From assembly GCF_016031635.1 (NCBI RefSeq), contig NZ_JACEGD010000017.1, forward strand, positions 62,001 to 126,000: a DNA stretch of 64,000 nt, given 5' to 3'. This document shows positions 27,808 through 37,969 of this stretch, piece after piece (position 1 is the first letter of the stretch; every line of letters begins with the position of its first letter). The notes below the pieces were generated by a model. The model worked only from the letters and a program-made list of their open reading frames with translations. It was not told where the DNA came from and did not search any database. This DNA comes from Bradyrhizobium diversitatis (GTDB lineage Bacteria; Pseudomonadota; Alphaproteobacteria; Rhizobiales; Xanthobacteraceae). The translations under genes and the position numbers were made by a program.

Positions 27808-28917
27808 GTGAGTGACGTGTCCAGCGGGGTCCCGGCGGGGTCCTCAAAGCCGACCATCTTCTTCGACGGCGTCTCGAGCCGCAGGCGTCAGGTGATGCTG
27901 AGGCTCGGTGATGCGCTCGAAATCGCCGAGGACGGCGAAGCACCCGTCCGCTGGGCCTATGCCGATATCCGCCGCGCCGACGGCCCGGCCGGCGTTTTGC
28001 GTCTGGCCTGCACGTCGGCCCCGCCCCTGGCGCGGCTCGAGATCCGCGACGCGGCAGTGGCTGCAGATGTGACCGCGCGCTGCCTGCATCTCGACGAGCA
28101 CCAGACCACACGACGCGGCACTGCAAAGATCGTGGGCTGGTCGGTGGCTGCCGCCGTCTCCATCGTCTGCGTCGTCTTGTTCGGCGTGCCGCTTGCCGCC
28201 GATCGTCTCGCGCCGCTGGTGCCGAAGCCGGTCGAACGGCGTATCGGCGATGCCGCCGAAGTGCAGATGAAAACGATCTTCGGCCGCAGCGTCTGTGAAG
28301 ACCCCGCTGGCAAGGCCGCGTTCACCAAGCTCGTCAACCGTCTGCGCGATGCGGCCGGCCTCGACGACACCATGACGGCGGGCGTGCTGCCGACCTCGGT
28401 GCCGAACGCCTTCGCGCTGCCTGGCGGCAAGGTGTTCGTGCTGAAGGGCCTGCTCGACAAGGCCGAAAGTCCCGACGAGCTCGCCGGCATCCTCGCCCAC
28501 GAGCTCGGCCATCTCAAGCATTACGACAACATGCGCGGCCTGATCTACAACGGCGGCACCTCGTTCCTGATCGGCCTCTTGTTCGGCGACGTCACCGGCT
28601 CCTCGGCCGTGATCTTCGCTTCGCGCAGCCTGGTCGAGGCCTCCTATTCGCGCGAGGCCGAGACCGGCGCCGACACCTTCGCCATCGAGATCATGCACAA
28701 GCTCGGCCGCTCGCCAAAACCCGCGGCCGAATTGATGTTCCGCATCACCGGCAAGGAGGGCGGTTCCGGTCTCACCACGATCCTCGCCAGCCACCCGCTG
28801 ACCGAGGACCGCCTCGCGCGCATGACAAAGGAGGATCGTCCCGCCAGCGGCCCGCCGCTGCTGACCGACAAGGAATGGCAGTCGCTGAAGCTGATCTGCG
28901 GCAGCGGGAAGGTGTGA
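27808..28917 (+). CDS. M48 family zinc metalloprotease
   Basis: A 369-residue membrane-linked Zn protease. The active site is ILAHELGHLKHYD (HExxH), and the third zinc ligand Glu lies in YSREAETGADTFA (ExxxD). One transmembrane segment (VGWSVAAAVSIVCVVLFGVPLAA) precedes the catalytic domain. The N-terminal ~100 residues form a small beta-rich cytoplasmic domain. Family members such as HtpX and BepA take part in membrane or outer-membrane protein quality control. GTG start at 27808, coupled to the DUF898 gene. Confidence 0.9.
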   Translation: MSDVSSGVPAGSSKPTIFFDGVSSRRRQVMLRLGDALEIAEDGEAPVRWAYADIRRADGPAGVLRLACTSAPPLARLEIRDAAVAADVTARCLHLDEHQTTRRGTAKIVGWSVAAAVSIVCVVLFGVPLAADRLAPLVPKPVERRIGDAAEVQMKTIFGRSVCEDPAGKAAFTKLVNRLRDAAGLDDTMTAGVLPTSVPNAFALPGGKVFVLKGLLDKAESPDELAGILAHELGHLKHYDNMRGLIYNGGTSFLIGLLFGDVTGSSAVIFASRSLVEASYSREAETGADTFAIEIMHKLGRSPKPAAELMFRITGKEGGSGLTTILASHPLTEDRLARMTKEDRPASGPPLLTDKEWQSLKLICGSGKV

Positions 28918-29028
28918 GCAGGATGAGTGGTTAAAATTGGTGCGAGCCCAGCACGCAAATCACCTCTCCCCGCTGGGGAGAGGTGACTCACGGCCAGCCG
29001 ACCGAACCTGACACCATCATGCTCCTGC

Positions 29029-29658
29029 CTACCGCGTCCCGTAAGCGCGGTCGCCGGCATCGCCGAGGCCCGGCACTATGAACCCGTTCTCGTCGAGACC
29101 TTCGTCCACCGCCGCGGTCCAGATCGGCACGTCCGGGTGGAATCCGCGCAGCCGTTCGAGGCCTTCCGGCGCGGCGATCAGGCAGGCGAGGCGGATGTCC
29201 CTGGCGCCGCGCTCCTTCAGCCGGTCGATGGCGGCGACCGCGGTGTTGGCGGTGGCGACCACCGGCGTCACCACGATCGCCAGACGCTCGCTGAGATCGG
29301 ACGGCGATTTGAAGAAATACTCCACCGCGGCAAAGCTGTGCGGCTCGCGGTAGATCCCGATATGGGCAACGCGTGCGGTCGGCACCAGGTCCATCATGCC
29401 GTCGACGAAGGTGGTGCCGGCGCGCAGCATCGGCACGAACACGAGCTTCTTGCCGGCGATCTTGGCCGAGTGCATCGTCGCCAGCGGCGTCTCGATGACG
29501 GTATCAGTGAGCGGCAGGTCGCGCGTCACCTCGTAGCAGAGCAGCATGCCGATCTCCTTGATCAGCTCCCGAAACGATTTGGTCGAGATGGATTTGTCCC
29601 GCACCAGCGTCAGCTTGTGCTGCACCAGGGGATGATCGACGATCGTGACGCCTTCCAT
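29029..29658 (-). CDS. upp: Uracil phosphoribosyltransferase-family protein (URC operon)
   Basis: A 209-residue protein with the UPRT fold and normal length: VFVPMLRAGTTFVDGM, then the C-terminal uracil-binding GLGDAGDRAYGT. It should make UMP from uracil and PRPP, feeding the URC uracil-degradation route whose other two genes lie upstream. Odd point: the PRPP loop, usually DPMLATGGS in this family, reads TPVVATANTA here, losing the acidic residue and both glycines. Whether this enzyme is slower, altered or still active cannot be told. It follows a repeat element 160 bp after the URC4 stop. Confidence 0.85.
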   Translation of the reverse strand: MEGVTIVDHPLVQHKLTLVRDKSISTKSFRELIKEIGMLLCYEVTRDLPLTDTVIETPLATMHSAKIAGKKLVFVPMLRAGTTFVDGMMDLVPTARVAHIGIYREPHSFAAVEYFFKSPSDLSERLAIVVTPVVATANTAVAAIDRLKERGARDIRLACLIAAPEGLERLRGFHPDVPIWTAAVDEGLDENGFIVPGLGDAGDRAYGTR

Positions 29659-29675
29659 GATGGGATGCCTTTCTT

Positions 29676-29819
29676 CCTTCTCCCCTTGTGGGAGAAGGTG
29701 GCGCGAAGCGCCGGATGAGGGGTACTCTCCGCGAACTCCAGTGAGAGATGCTCCCGCGGAGAGAACCCCTCACCCGGCTCCGCTTTCGCGAAGCCACCCT
29801 CTCCCACAGGGGGAGAGGG
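29676..29819. repeat. Palindromic intergenic repeat, family D (copy 4)
   Basis: CCTTCTCCCCTTGTGGGAGAAGG at the left and CCCTCTCCCACAGGGGGAGAGGG at the right, with GGATGAGGGGTACTCTCCGCG mirrored inside. It separates upp from the DUF1688 gene within the URC operon and could weaken or process the transcript there. Confidence 0.75.
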
Positions 29820-29820
29820 T

Positions 29821-31059
29821 CTAGAAAACCGTACCGTCGCTGATCACCTTGAGCGGCGGTGAACCATCGGGACGGCGCGAAAAGGCAATCGTGCGGCCTG
29901 CGGCCCAGGTGCCGCCTTCGAGGATGCTGGCGAGCGGCAATGTCTCGGCCGTGCGGCCGAGCTTGGTGCGAACCAGGTCGGCCAGCCGATCGAGCAGCGC
30001 GACCGTCAGCGCGCGCCACTCCACGACGAGCAGCGAATCCACCGCATGCGCGCGTCCGGCGTCGGCGGCGTCGCACAGACGCAGCACCTCGTGATCGACG
30101 AACAGCCCGCCATTGCGATATTCGGCCAGCCCAGTCAGGCCGTCGATGTCGGTCACTTTGATGCCGGCGCGCTGGAGCGGCTCGATCAGCGAGTAGCTCA
30201 GCCATTGCGACAGCTTGTGCAGCGGCACGAGGCCCGCGGTCGCGTCATCGGCGTTGATCGCCGGATGACGCCAGCAATCGCCGAGCGGGATGCCGGCGAG
30301 TTCGAGCCGTGACGGCCAGATCGGTCCGAGCTGGTTCAGCACCGCCGACAGGATTGCGGGCGCGGCGATGGCACCGCCATCCGCCTGCGCCGCGATGTGA
30401 TCGAACAGGCCGCCCGGCCGCGGCGTGTCGTGCAGGCCGAAGACGTCTGCGCGCTGGGCCACCAGGTTCCCCAGACGCTGCAGCAGATCGGTGCGCCCTT
30501 CGAGGCCGAGCAGCGGATTGGCGTCGCTCGCCTGAAAGGCGGATGTGAGTGCGGTGGGCGGCAGCATTGCGAGCACATCCGCATCGGCGCTGAATGGCGC
30601 ACGCGCATCGCGTGAGAAGAGGCCGCCCGCGAACATGTCGAGGCTTGCGATCGCAAGCCCCTCGGAGCGGCCGATGCCTTGCCCCGTCACGGCGTCGCGA
30701 TAGCGCCACGCGGCGCCCGCGCCGGCATCGAGCAGCACGCTGACGATGGCGAGGTCGAATTCCGCGCGCGCCCGCGCAGCGCGATCCGGCCAGGACGCAA
30801 GATCGGCAAGCCGTGCCCAACGGTCGACGCCGCCATGCACAAAATGCCGCCACCGCGCGTGGAAGGGGATATCCAGCGTCGGATAGGCTTTGCGCGTGAC
30901 CGTAAGCACCGCCTCCGCGACCCCATCCATGCGGTCGAGATCGATCGTGAAATGTGAGAGCTTGCCGGCAAGGCCGAGCTCGAGCATCTGCCCGGCGCGC
31001 GCGCGCACCGCCTTTGCGGTGAGCAGCGAGCGTGCCTGCATTTCCAATGCGTCCGCCAT
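29821..31059 (-). CDS. DUF1688 protein, URC4-type uracil catabolism protein
   Basis: A 412-residue soluble protein of the DUF1688 family. Conserved features include HFTIDLDRMDGVAEAVL, DIPFHARWRHF and the C-terminal GGTWAAGRTIAF. Fungal URC4 is a member of this family and is needed for uracil catabolism through the URC pathway; its chemistry is not established. It lies 7 bp after the URC1-type gene and ahead of upp, which reproduces the URC set. A GTG one codon upstream is also possible. The assignment to uracil catabolism is from family and context together. Confidence 0.86.
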   Translation of the reverse strand: MADALEMQARSLLTAKAVRARAGQMLELGLAGKLSHFTIDLDRMDGVAEAVLTVTRKAYPTLDIPFHARWRHFVHGGVDRWARLADLASWPDRAARARAEFDLAIVSVLLDAGAGAAWRYRDAVTGQGIGRSEGLAIASLDMFAGGLFSRDARAPFSADADVLAMLPPTALTSAFQASDANPLLGLEGRTDLLQRLGNLVAQRADVFGLHDTPRPGGLFDHIAAQADGGAIAAPAILSAVLNQLGPIWPSRLELAGIPLGDCWRHPAINADDATAGLVPLHKLSQWLSYSLIEPLQRAGIKVTDIDGLTGLAEYRNGGLFVDHEVLRLCDAADAGRAHAVDSLLVVEWRALTVALLDRLADLVRTKLGRTAETLPLASILEGGTWAAGRTIAFSRRPDGSPPLKVISDGTVF

Positions 31060-31066
31060 CACGCGA

Positions 31067-32323
31067 TCAGTATTTTTCCAGCGAGCGCCCGACCACGCCG
31101 TTCACGTCCTGCTCCGGCGCGATGTCGGTCGAGTAATAGCCGGCCGCCTTCTTCGCGGCGATCTCGACATAGGCGTCGGCCGGGATCAGCTCCGGCGGGA
31201 TCGGCACGCGCTCGACGATGTCGATGCCCTGCGAGGTCAGCGCGTCGTGTTTCATGTCGCTCATCGACAGGAAGCGGTCGATGCGCTTGAGGCCGAGCCA
31301 GTGGATCGTATCCGGCATCAATTGCTGGAAGCGTGCATCCTGGACGCCGGCGACGCATTCGGTGCGCTCGAAGTAGGCGGCGGCCGCATCGCCGTCCTCC
31401 TGGCGCTTGCGGGCGTTGTAGACCAGGAATTTGGTGACCTCGCCGAGTGCGCGGCCCTCCTTCCGGTTATAGACGACGAGCCCGAGCCCGCCTTCCTGAG
31501 CGCCGCGCGCGGATTCCTCGATGCCGTGGATCAGATAGGGCCGGCAGGTGCATATGTCGGAGCCGAACACATCGGAGCCGTTGCACTCGTCATGGACGCG
31601 GCAGGTGATTTTCGTGCGATGGTCCGGCAGCTTGGTGACGTCGCCGAACAGATAGACCGTGGTGCCGCCGATCGGCGGCAGGAACACTTTCATGTCCGGC
31701 CGCGTCACCAGTTCCGGGAACATGCCGGCGGTCTGCTCGAACAGCGTGCGCCGCAATTCGGTCTCGCCGGTGCCGAAGCGCGCGGCAAGGCCCGGCAGAT
31801 ACCAGACCGGATCGATCGCGATCTTCACCACGGAGACGCTGCCATTGGCATGCACGACCTCGCCGTCGGCGCGCAGCCGCTTTGCGGCCAGCGCCTCGCG
31901 GATCTCCGGCAGGTCGAGCCGCGCCCGCGTCACCGCGATGCTCGGGCGGATATCGGCGCCTTCGGCAATCTCCTGGCGGAAGTTCTCGGCGACGAGATGC
32001 CCCCAGGGATCGAGCGCGACGATTTTTGTCGGATCGCGCCATTGCTCGAACGGCCCGATGGTCGCGGCGGGAAAGGTGTTGGTGAGATCGGGCCTGCGAA
32101 TCGGATCGAGTGCGCCGGCGGAGACGGCGAGCGCGCGGTACATCGCGTAGGACCCGCCATGGCTGCCGATCACGTTGCGATCCCCGGCGCGCGACACCGT
32201 GCCGATGACCGGCCCGCGGGCGCGCGCGTCAGTGGCGCCCCAGTGGATCGGAAAGGCGGCCTTCCTGCCCGGCTCCGGATGGGAGGTCAGGCGGATGTGG
32301 TCGGTACGGTTGGCACGGCTCAT
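31067..32323 (-). CDS. GTP cyclohydrolase II-like protein, URC1 type
   Basis: A 418-residue relative of RibA with an extra ~170-residue N-terminal region. The three zinc Cys have the RibA spacing (C-x10-C-x-C in ECNGSDVFGSDICTCRP), and GLVVYNRKEGRALG matches the RibA block RQEGR. In the URC pathway URC1 is the GTP cyclohydrolase II homologue and acts on a uracil-derived nucleotide; here the neighbours DUF1688 and Upp support that role over riboflavin synthesis. The start at 32323 is preceded by ttGGGAGcctggac. Confidence 0.86.
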   Translation of the reverse strand: MSRANRTDHIRLTSHPEPGRKAAFPIHWGATDARARGPVIGTVSRAGDRNVIGSHGGSYAMYRALAVSAGALDPIRRPDLTNTFPAATIGPFEQWRDPTKIVALDPWGHLVAENFRQEIAEGADIRPSIAVTRARLDLPEIREALAAKRLRADGEVVHANGSVSVVKIAIDPVWYLPGLAARFGTGETELRRTLFEQTAGMFPELVTRPDMKVFLPPIGGTTVYLFGDVTKLPDHRTKITCRVHDECNGSDVFGSDICTCRPYLIHGIEESARGAQEGGLGLVVYNRKEGRALGEVTKFLVYNARKRQEDGDAAAAYFERTECVAGVQDARFQQLMPDTIHWLGLKRIDRFLSMSDMKHDALTSQGIDIVERVPIPPELIPADAYVEIAAKKAAGYYSTDIAPEQDVNGVVGRSLEKY

Positions 32324-32707
32324 GTCCAGGCTCCCAAAAAGCCAACGGCCCGCCGCTCGGACGGGCCTGGCTCGCTTGCGTTGCCTGCCGAAGAACAGCG
32401 GTGGCGCAAGCTCAATCCAACATATTGTAGCGGCCGGCGACGACAGACAAGTTAATCGTGCCAGGCGGGCAGGGCCGTTTGCGACCACATTCCCGTCATT
32501 GGCGGGCTTGCAGGGGGCGCCTTCAGCGCCGGGTCCTCGCGCGGGCCAAGCCAGCCGCCCTGCCGGCGGGATCTGCTTAAGGACTTGAAGTATTTATATT
32601 TTTCATGTTTTCAAGGGGTTGTGTATCCTTTCGCTCGGCCAGCGTCGAATCCCGGACTAAACGTGTCATCCGTCCGATCGCAGATCGTCCTTGTCTTGGA
32701 GACCCCA
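32324..32707. other. Divergent intergenic region, URC operon / threonine synthase-like gene
   Basis: A 384-bp gap that must hold two promoters. GGCGCCTTCAGCGCC near 32518 is a short inverted repeat. TTTATATTTTTCATGTTTT around 32591 is unusually AT-rich for this genome and would fit a promoter for the gene at 32708. No gene is visible. Confidence 0.4.
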
Positions 32708-33836
<1,129 letters not shown>

Positions 33837-34022
33837 TTCGTTGGGCGGGTGTCCCGGACGCGTTGCAACGCCTTGGCGTTGCAACGCCGAGCCGGGACCC
33901 AGAAGGCGGTACGGGAGAGCTTAGCGAGATGGGCCCCGGCTCTGCAGCGCATCGCCGAAGAGGCGCTGCGATGCGTCCGGGGCACGAGTGCGGGGTCGCC
34001 GTGCTCTCAATGACGACCGGAC

Positions 34023-34838
34023 TCACTCCTTCAGATCATTCACCCGCTTCACCCAGGCGCGCACGTCCTTGAGCACGGCGGGCAGCACCGCCTTGACCTC
34101 CGCCACGGTCATGCCCGCCTTGATGCGGGGATCGTAGAGCAGGTTGAGGATGTACTGGTCGTAGACGTCGAAATAGCCCATCGAGACGTTGTCGTTGAAC
34201 ATGGTCCACGGCACGCTTGCGGTGTCGTTGATGGGCCCGAGCGATTGCAGGAGCTCCTCATAGGCGCAGTCGAGGAAGGTGAAATCGCCGTTGTCGACGG
34301 TGAGAATGACGTCGGAATGCTCGATCTCGAAATCGTCGTTCTTGCGAAAGCCGGACAGGCATTGCGGGTCGAGCGAGGTGCGGATCTCGCGCGCCTTCTC
34401 GGCGCCGTAGAAGCTGGTGAGGGTGCGGTAGAGGTCGCGGTCGCGCACCAGCTTGACCCGCACATTCGCCGCTTCGTTGCTGTCGATCATGGCGATGTCG
34501 AGATGCTGCACCCGGTGGGCGATGTCGGCCACGACTCTTGCGAGCTGCGTCTTGCGGTCGGCGCGGTCGCTCTCAGCGAACACGCGCACCGGCCCGTCGA
34601 ACTTGCGGATGCGGTCGACGCGGCCGGCGAGGTGATATTCGGCGCCGAAGGCCGTCTTCAGGAAGCCTTCGATGATCTCGCCGTCGGTGAAGCTTTTCTT
34701 CTCGGCGCGCTGGCGCGAGGAGACCGCGGGCAATTCGCCCGCGGCAGCCATGGAGGCGGCGTCAGGCACCAATATGAACGCGGCGAGCGCCAATAGGGCG
34801 AAGCGAAGGGCGGGCGAGGACGGAGTCAATGCGCTCAT
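34023..34838 (-). CDS. Exported DUF2927 protein
   Basis: A 271-residue protein with a signal peptide (ALRFALLALAAFILVPDAASMAA). The mature part shows DUF2927 features: IIEGFLKTAFGAEYH, then a central metal-free zincin-like layout ending in NDNVSMGYFDVYDQYILNLLYDPRIKAGM, the degraded counterpart of a protease active-site region. The function of the family is not known. The ATG at 34838 starts MSALTPSS; an ATG at 34859 would lengthen the leader by seven residues. Confidence 0.78.
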   Translation of the reverse strand: MSALTPSSPALRFALLALAAFILVPDAASMAAAGELPAVSSRQRAEKKSFTDGEIIEGFLKTAFGAEYHLAGRVDRIRKFDGPVRVFAESDRADRKTQLARVVADIAHRVQHLDIAMIDSNEAANVRVKLVRDRDLYRTLTSFYGAEKAREIRTSLDPQCLSGFRKNDDFEIEHSDVILTVDNGDFTFLDCAYEELLQSLGPINDTASVPWTMFNDNVSMGYFDVYDQYILNLLYDPRIKAGMTVAEVKAVLPAVLKDVRAWVKRVNDLKE

Positions 34839-34922
34839 TGTTGCCCGACGCTGCCGCATTCGCCTCGCGCACACAAGTCCGCAAATTCATGCGCCTTGCG
34901 GGTTCCCGCTGCGGCCGTTCGG

Positions 34923-35501
34923 CTAGTTGTTCAGCACCACCACGGTGGTGCCGACGGCGACGCGGCTGTAGAGGTCAGTGACGTCGTCGTTGGTCATGCG
35001 GAAGCAGCCTGAGGAGACGGCCTGGCCGATCGTCTCCGGCTCGTTGGAACCATGGATGCGGTACAGCGTCGAGCCCAGATACATCGCGCGGGCGCCGAGC
35101 GGATTGTCGACGCCGCCCTTCATGTGGCGTGGCAGGTCGGGCCGGCGGGCCAGCATCTGCGACGGCGGCGTCCAGTCCGGCCATTCCCTCTTGGCGGTGA
35201 TCTTGTGCACCCCGCCCCAGCGGAAGCCGTCGCGGCCGACGCCGATGCCGTAGCGCAGGGCCTGGCCGTTGGGGAGAACCAGGTAGAGCCGGCGCTCGCT
35301 GGTGTTCACCACGACCGTGCCGGGGGCGTAGTTGCCGTTGTACATGACGGTGGTGCGGGGAACGGGATTTGCGCCGGAACGGAAGAAGTTCGGGCCGCCA
35401 CCCATGATGTCGCGCGTGTCGAACTCTTCGGCGAACGCGCCGCCCGCCGTGGCCGACAGCAGTACGATGGCGGCAATCGGCGCGGCAAAAAACCGGATCA
35501 T
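34923..35501 (-). CDS. L,D-transpeptidase (YkuD domain)
   Basis: A 192-residue exported enzyme that forms 3-3 peptidoglycan crosslinks or attaches outer-membrane proteins to peptidoglycan. A signal peptide (MIRFFAAPIAAIVLLSATAGGAFAEE, positions 1-25) precedes the YkuD domain. The catalytic motif is IHGSNEPETIGQAVSSGCFRM (His, then Ser-x-Gly-Cys-x-Arg), all in place. No peptidoglycan-binding repeat is attached. It stands alone 84 bp after the DUF2927 gene on the same strand. Confidence 0.93.
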   Translation of the reverse strand: MIRFFAAPIAAIVLLSATAGGAFAEEFDTRDIMGGGPNFFRSGANPVPRTTVMYNGNYAPGTVVVNTSERRLYLVLPNGQALRYGIGVGRDGFRWGGVHKITAKREWPDWTPPSQMLARRPDLPRHMKGGVDNPLGARAMYLGSTLYRIHGSNEPETIGQAVSSGCFRMTNDDVTDLYSRVAVGTTVVVLNN

Positions 35502-35764
35502 TGTCTCCCCCAGAAAGAAATCGATTCAATGAATGCCACAGGCCATATTTGCAGGCATTCCGCAAGCCACGGGCCCGTGAGGGATGCCATGCTTGACCAT
35601 TGGCGTTACCAAATCGGCAACCACAATTTGCCGAAAACCATTAGCCAAACCGGCGCATCGTCGCGCGGGGCAGGGCGGCGATGCCGGCTATTGCTTTGAC
35701 GGGACGCGCGAACAATGATTGATCGGACGGATATCTGGACATGGCCGGTTGCGGGAGCTTTGGG

Positions 35765-37312
35765 ATGAACGGTGCGGAAAGCCTGGTGCGGACGATGGTT
35801 AAGGGTGGGGTGGACGTCTGCTTCACCAACCCCGGTACCTCCGAGATGCATTTTGTCGCAGCGCTCGACCGCGTGCCGGGCATGCGCTGCGTGCTCGGCC
35901 TGTTCGAGGGCGTGGTGACGGGCGCTGCCGACGGCTATTTCCGCATGAAGGGAACGCCGGCCTCGACGCTGCTGCATCTCGGCCCCGGCCTCGCCAACGG
36001 GCTTGCCAATCTGCACAATGCCAAGAAGGCGAACTCCGGCATCGTCAACATCGTCGGCCAGCACGCCGTCTACCATATCGGCTACAACGCGCCGCTGACC
36101 TCCGATATCGAGGGTCTGGCCCGGCCGATGTCGTCCTGGGTCCGCACCTCGCCGGACGCCAAATCGGTCGCCGCCGACGGTGCCGCGGCGATTGCCGCCG
36201 CCAAAAGCGCGCCGCCGCAGATCGCGACCCTGATCCTGCCCGCCGACACCGCCTGGAACGAGGCCGACGGCATCGCCGAGGTTCCGGCCGAGCAGCAACG
36301 TGCGAGCTATTCGCCGCAGGCGGTCGAGCAGGCCGCAAGAATCCTGCATGGCGACGGCGAGGGCACGCTGCTCCTGATGACCGGAAGCGCCCTGAGCGAG
36401 CAGGGCCTGGCGCTGGCCGAGCGCATCGCCGGCAAGACCGGCTGCACCGTGATGGGCCCGACCTTCCGCCCCAAGATGGCGCGCGGCCGCGGCCGTTTCT
36501 CGATCGATCGCATCCACTACGTGATCGATCAGGCCCTGCCGATGCTGGCGAAGTTCCGTCACATCGTGCTGGTCGAGTCCGACGATCCCGTGGCCTTCTT
36601 CGCCTATCCGAACAAGCCGAGCATGCTCAAGCCGCAAGGCTGCGAGGTCCATCGCATGACCTCCTGGGGCGAAAACTCGGTCGCGGCGCTGGAGGCGCTC
36701 GCCGGCGCGGTGAAGGCCAGCGCCAGGGACGTCAAGCCGCAGGCTTTGGCCGAACTGGTCAAGCCGACCGGCGCGCTCACCTTCGCCACGATCGCGCAGG
36801 CGATCGCCTGTGCGATCCCCGAGAACGCGATCATGGTCGACGAATCCCTGACCACCGGCCGCGGCTTCTTCCCGCCGACGGCGGCCGCCGCCCCGCACGA
36901 CTGGCTCCAGAACATGGGCGGCTCGATCGGCTTCTCCACGCCGCTGTCGATCGGCGCTGCGATCGCCTGTCCGGATCGCAAGGTGATCACCATGGTCGGC
37001 GACGGCAGCGCGATGTACACGATCCAGTCGCTGTGGACGCAGGCGCGCGAGAACCTCGACATCGTCACCATCGTGTTCGCGAACCGTATCTACCAGATCC
37101 TGCGCGGCGAGTTCGACAATGTCGGCGCGGGCGAGCCCGGCCAGCGCGCCAACGACATGCTCAGGCTCGACCGTCCGACGCTGGATTTCGTGGCGCTGGC
37201 CAAGGGCATGGGCGTGCCCGGCCGCGCCGTCACCAATGCCGACGAGTTCAACAAGGCGCTGGCCGAAGCGGTCGCCGAGCCCGGACCGCGGCTGATCGAA
37301 GTCCAGATGTAG
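35765..37312 (+). CDS. Acetolactate synthase-like ThDP enzyme
   Basis: A 515-residue ThDP enzyme. The catalytic Glu lies in VLGLFEGVVTGAADGY and the cofactor motif starts GDGSAMYTIQSLW, ending with the NRIYQ block. FTNPGTSEMHFVAAL and HLGPGLANGLANLHNA mark the group of acetolactate synthase-like proteins of unclear function rather than true IlvB; no IlvN partner is nearby. The ATG at 35765 follows cgGGAGctttggg. It is a distant paralogue of the enzyme at 17378, with GPGLAN where that one has the catalytic HSAAG, so the chemistry must differ. Confidence 0.82.
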   Translation: MNGAESLVRTMVKGGVDVCFTNPGTSEMHFVAALDRVPGMRCVLGLFEGVVTGAADGYFRMKGTPASTLLHLGPGLANGLANLHNAKKANSGIVNIVGQHAVYHIGYNAPLTSDIEGLARPMSSWVRTSPDAKSVAADGAAAIAAAKSAPPQIATLILPADTAWNEADGIAEVPAEQQRASYSPQAVEQAARILHGDGEGTLLLMTGSALSEQGLALAERIAGKTGCTVMGPTFRPKMARGRGRFSIDRIHYVIDQALPMLAKFRHIVLVESDDPVAFFAYPNKPSMLKPQGCEVHRMTSWGENSVAALEALAGAVKASARDVKPQALAELVKPTGALTFATIAQAIACAIPENAIMVDESLTTGRGFFPPTAAAAPHDWLQNMGGSIGFSTPLSIGAAIACPDRKVITMVGDGSAMYTIQSLWTQARENLDIVTIVFANRIYQILRGEFDNVGAGEPGQRANDMLRLDRPTLDFVALAKGMGVPGRAVTNADEFNKALAEAVAEPGPRLIEVQM

Positions 37313-37350
37313 GACGGCACCAGACAGAGCGCCGCGAGCCCGGAGGCACG

Positions 37351-37869
37351 ATGCAGACCGAGCTGAACAAGGTGATCGCGGCGCTCCAGGACTTCTACGC
37401 CCACGAGGGTTTCCTGTTCGAGAAGGACGTCGGCGAGCGGGCGGTCACCCACCGCTTCGCCGTGCATCTGGAGAAGCAGTTTCCGGGCTGGTCAGTCGAC
37501 TGCAACTACGACCGGCTCGGCGAGCGCACGCTGCATCTGCCGCACGGCACCATCATCTCGACCGACGACCATCTCGGCAAGTCGATCTACCCCGATGTCG
37601 TCGTGCATCAGCGCGAGATCCCGAATAATCTGCTCGCGATCGAGATCCGCAAGGCCAACAATCACACGCCGCTGGAGCACGACGAGCACAAGCTGCAGGC
37701 GCTGACCGACGTGCATGTCTGGTTTCCCTTTTGGATCGGTCTGCTGCTGGTGCTGGACATGCAAGGCGTCAAGATCTCGGAAGTGTATGTCAGCAGCATC
37801 GTCGATCAGCCGCTGTCGCGCTGGTTCGCGGCGCGGCTCGCTGAGGTCGGGCTCGGCGCCGCGCCGTAG
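37351..37869 (+). CDS. Unknown 172-residue protein with a possible nuclease-like fold
   Basis: The protein begins MQTELNKVIAALQDFY after ribosome binding site cGGAGGcacg, 38 bp after the ThDP gene. The middle reads SIYPDVVVHQREIP followed by NLLAIEIRKAN, an Asp then Glu-x-x-Lys pattern reminiscent of PD-(D/E)xK nucleases, and later alternating beta strands (WFPFWIGLLLVLDMQGVKI). That similarity is by eye only. There is no DNA-binding extension and no defence gene nearby, so the function is open. Confidence 0.65.
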   Translation: MQTELNKVIAALQDFYAHEGFLFEKDVGERAVTHRFAVHLEKQFPGWSVDCNYDRLGERTLHLPHGTIISTDDHLGKSIYPDVVVHQREIPNNLLAIEIRKANNHTPLEHDEHKLQALTDVHVWFPFWIGLLLVLDMQGVKISEVYVSSIVDQPLSRWFAARLAEVGLGAAP

Positions 37870-37969
37870 CACGCGTACTCACACAAGGTCAGCTTTCGAG
37901 GATGAGGCGGAGGTCGCCCCGTCTGGCAGCGTCGCCCCTTGTCGGCCGGAGCCGACATCGATGGCAGTC

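Noticed and set aside
31067..32323. Riboflavin-type RibA
   Set aside because: Neighbours (DUF1688, Upp) and the long N-terminal region fit URC1 better.
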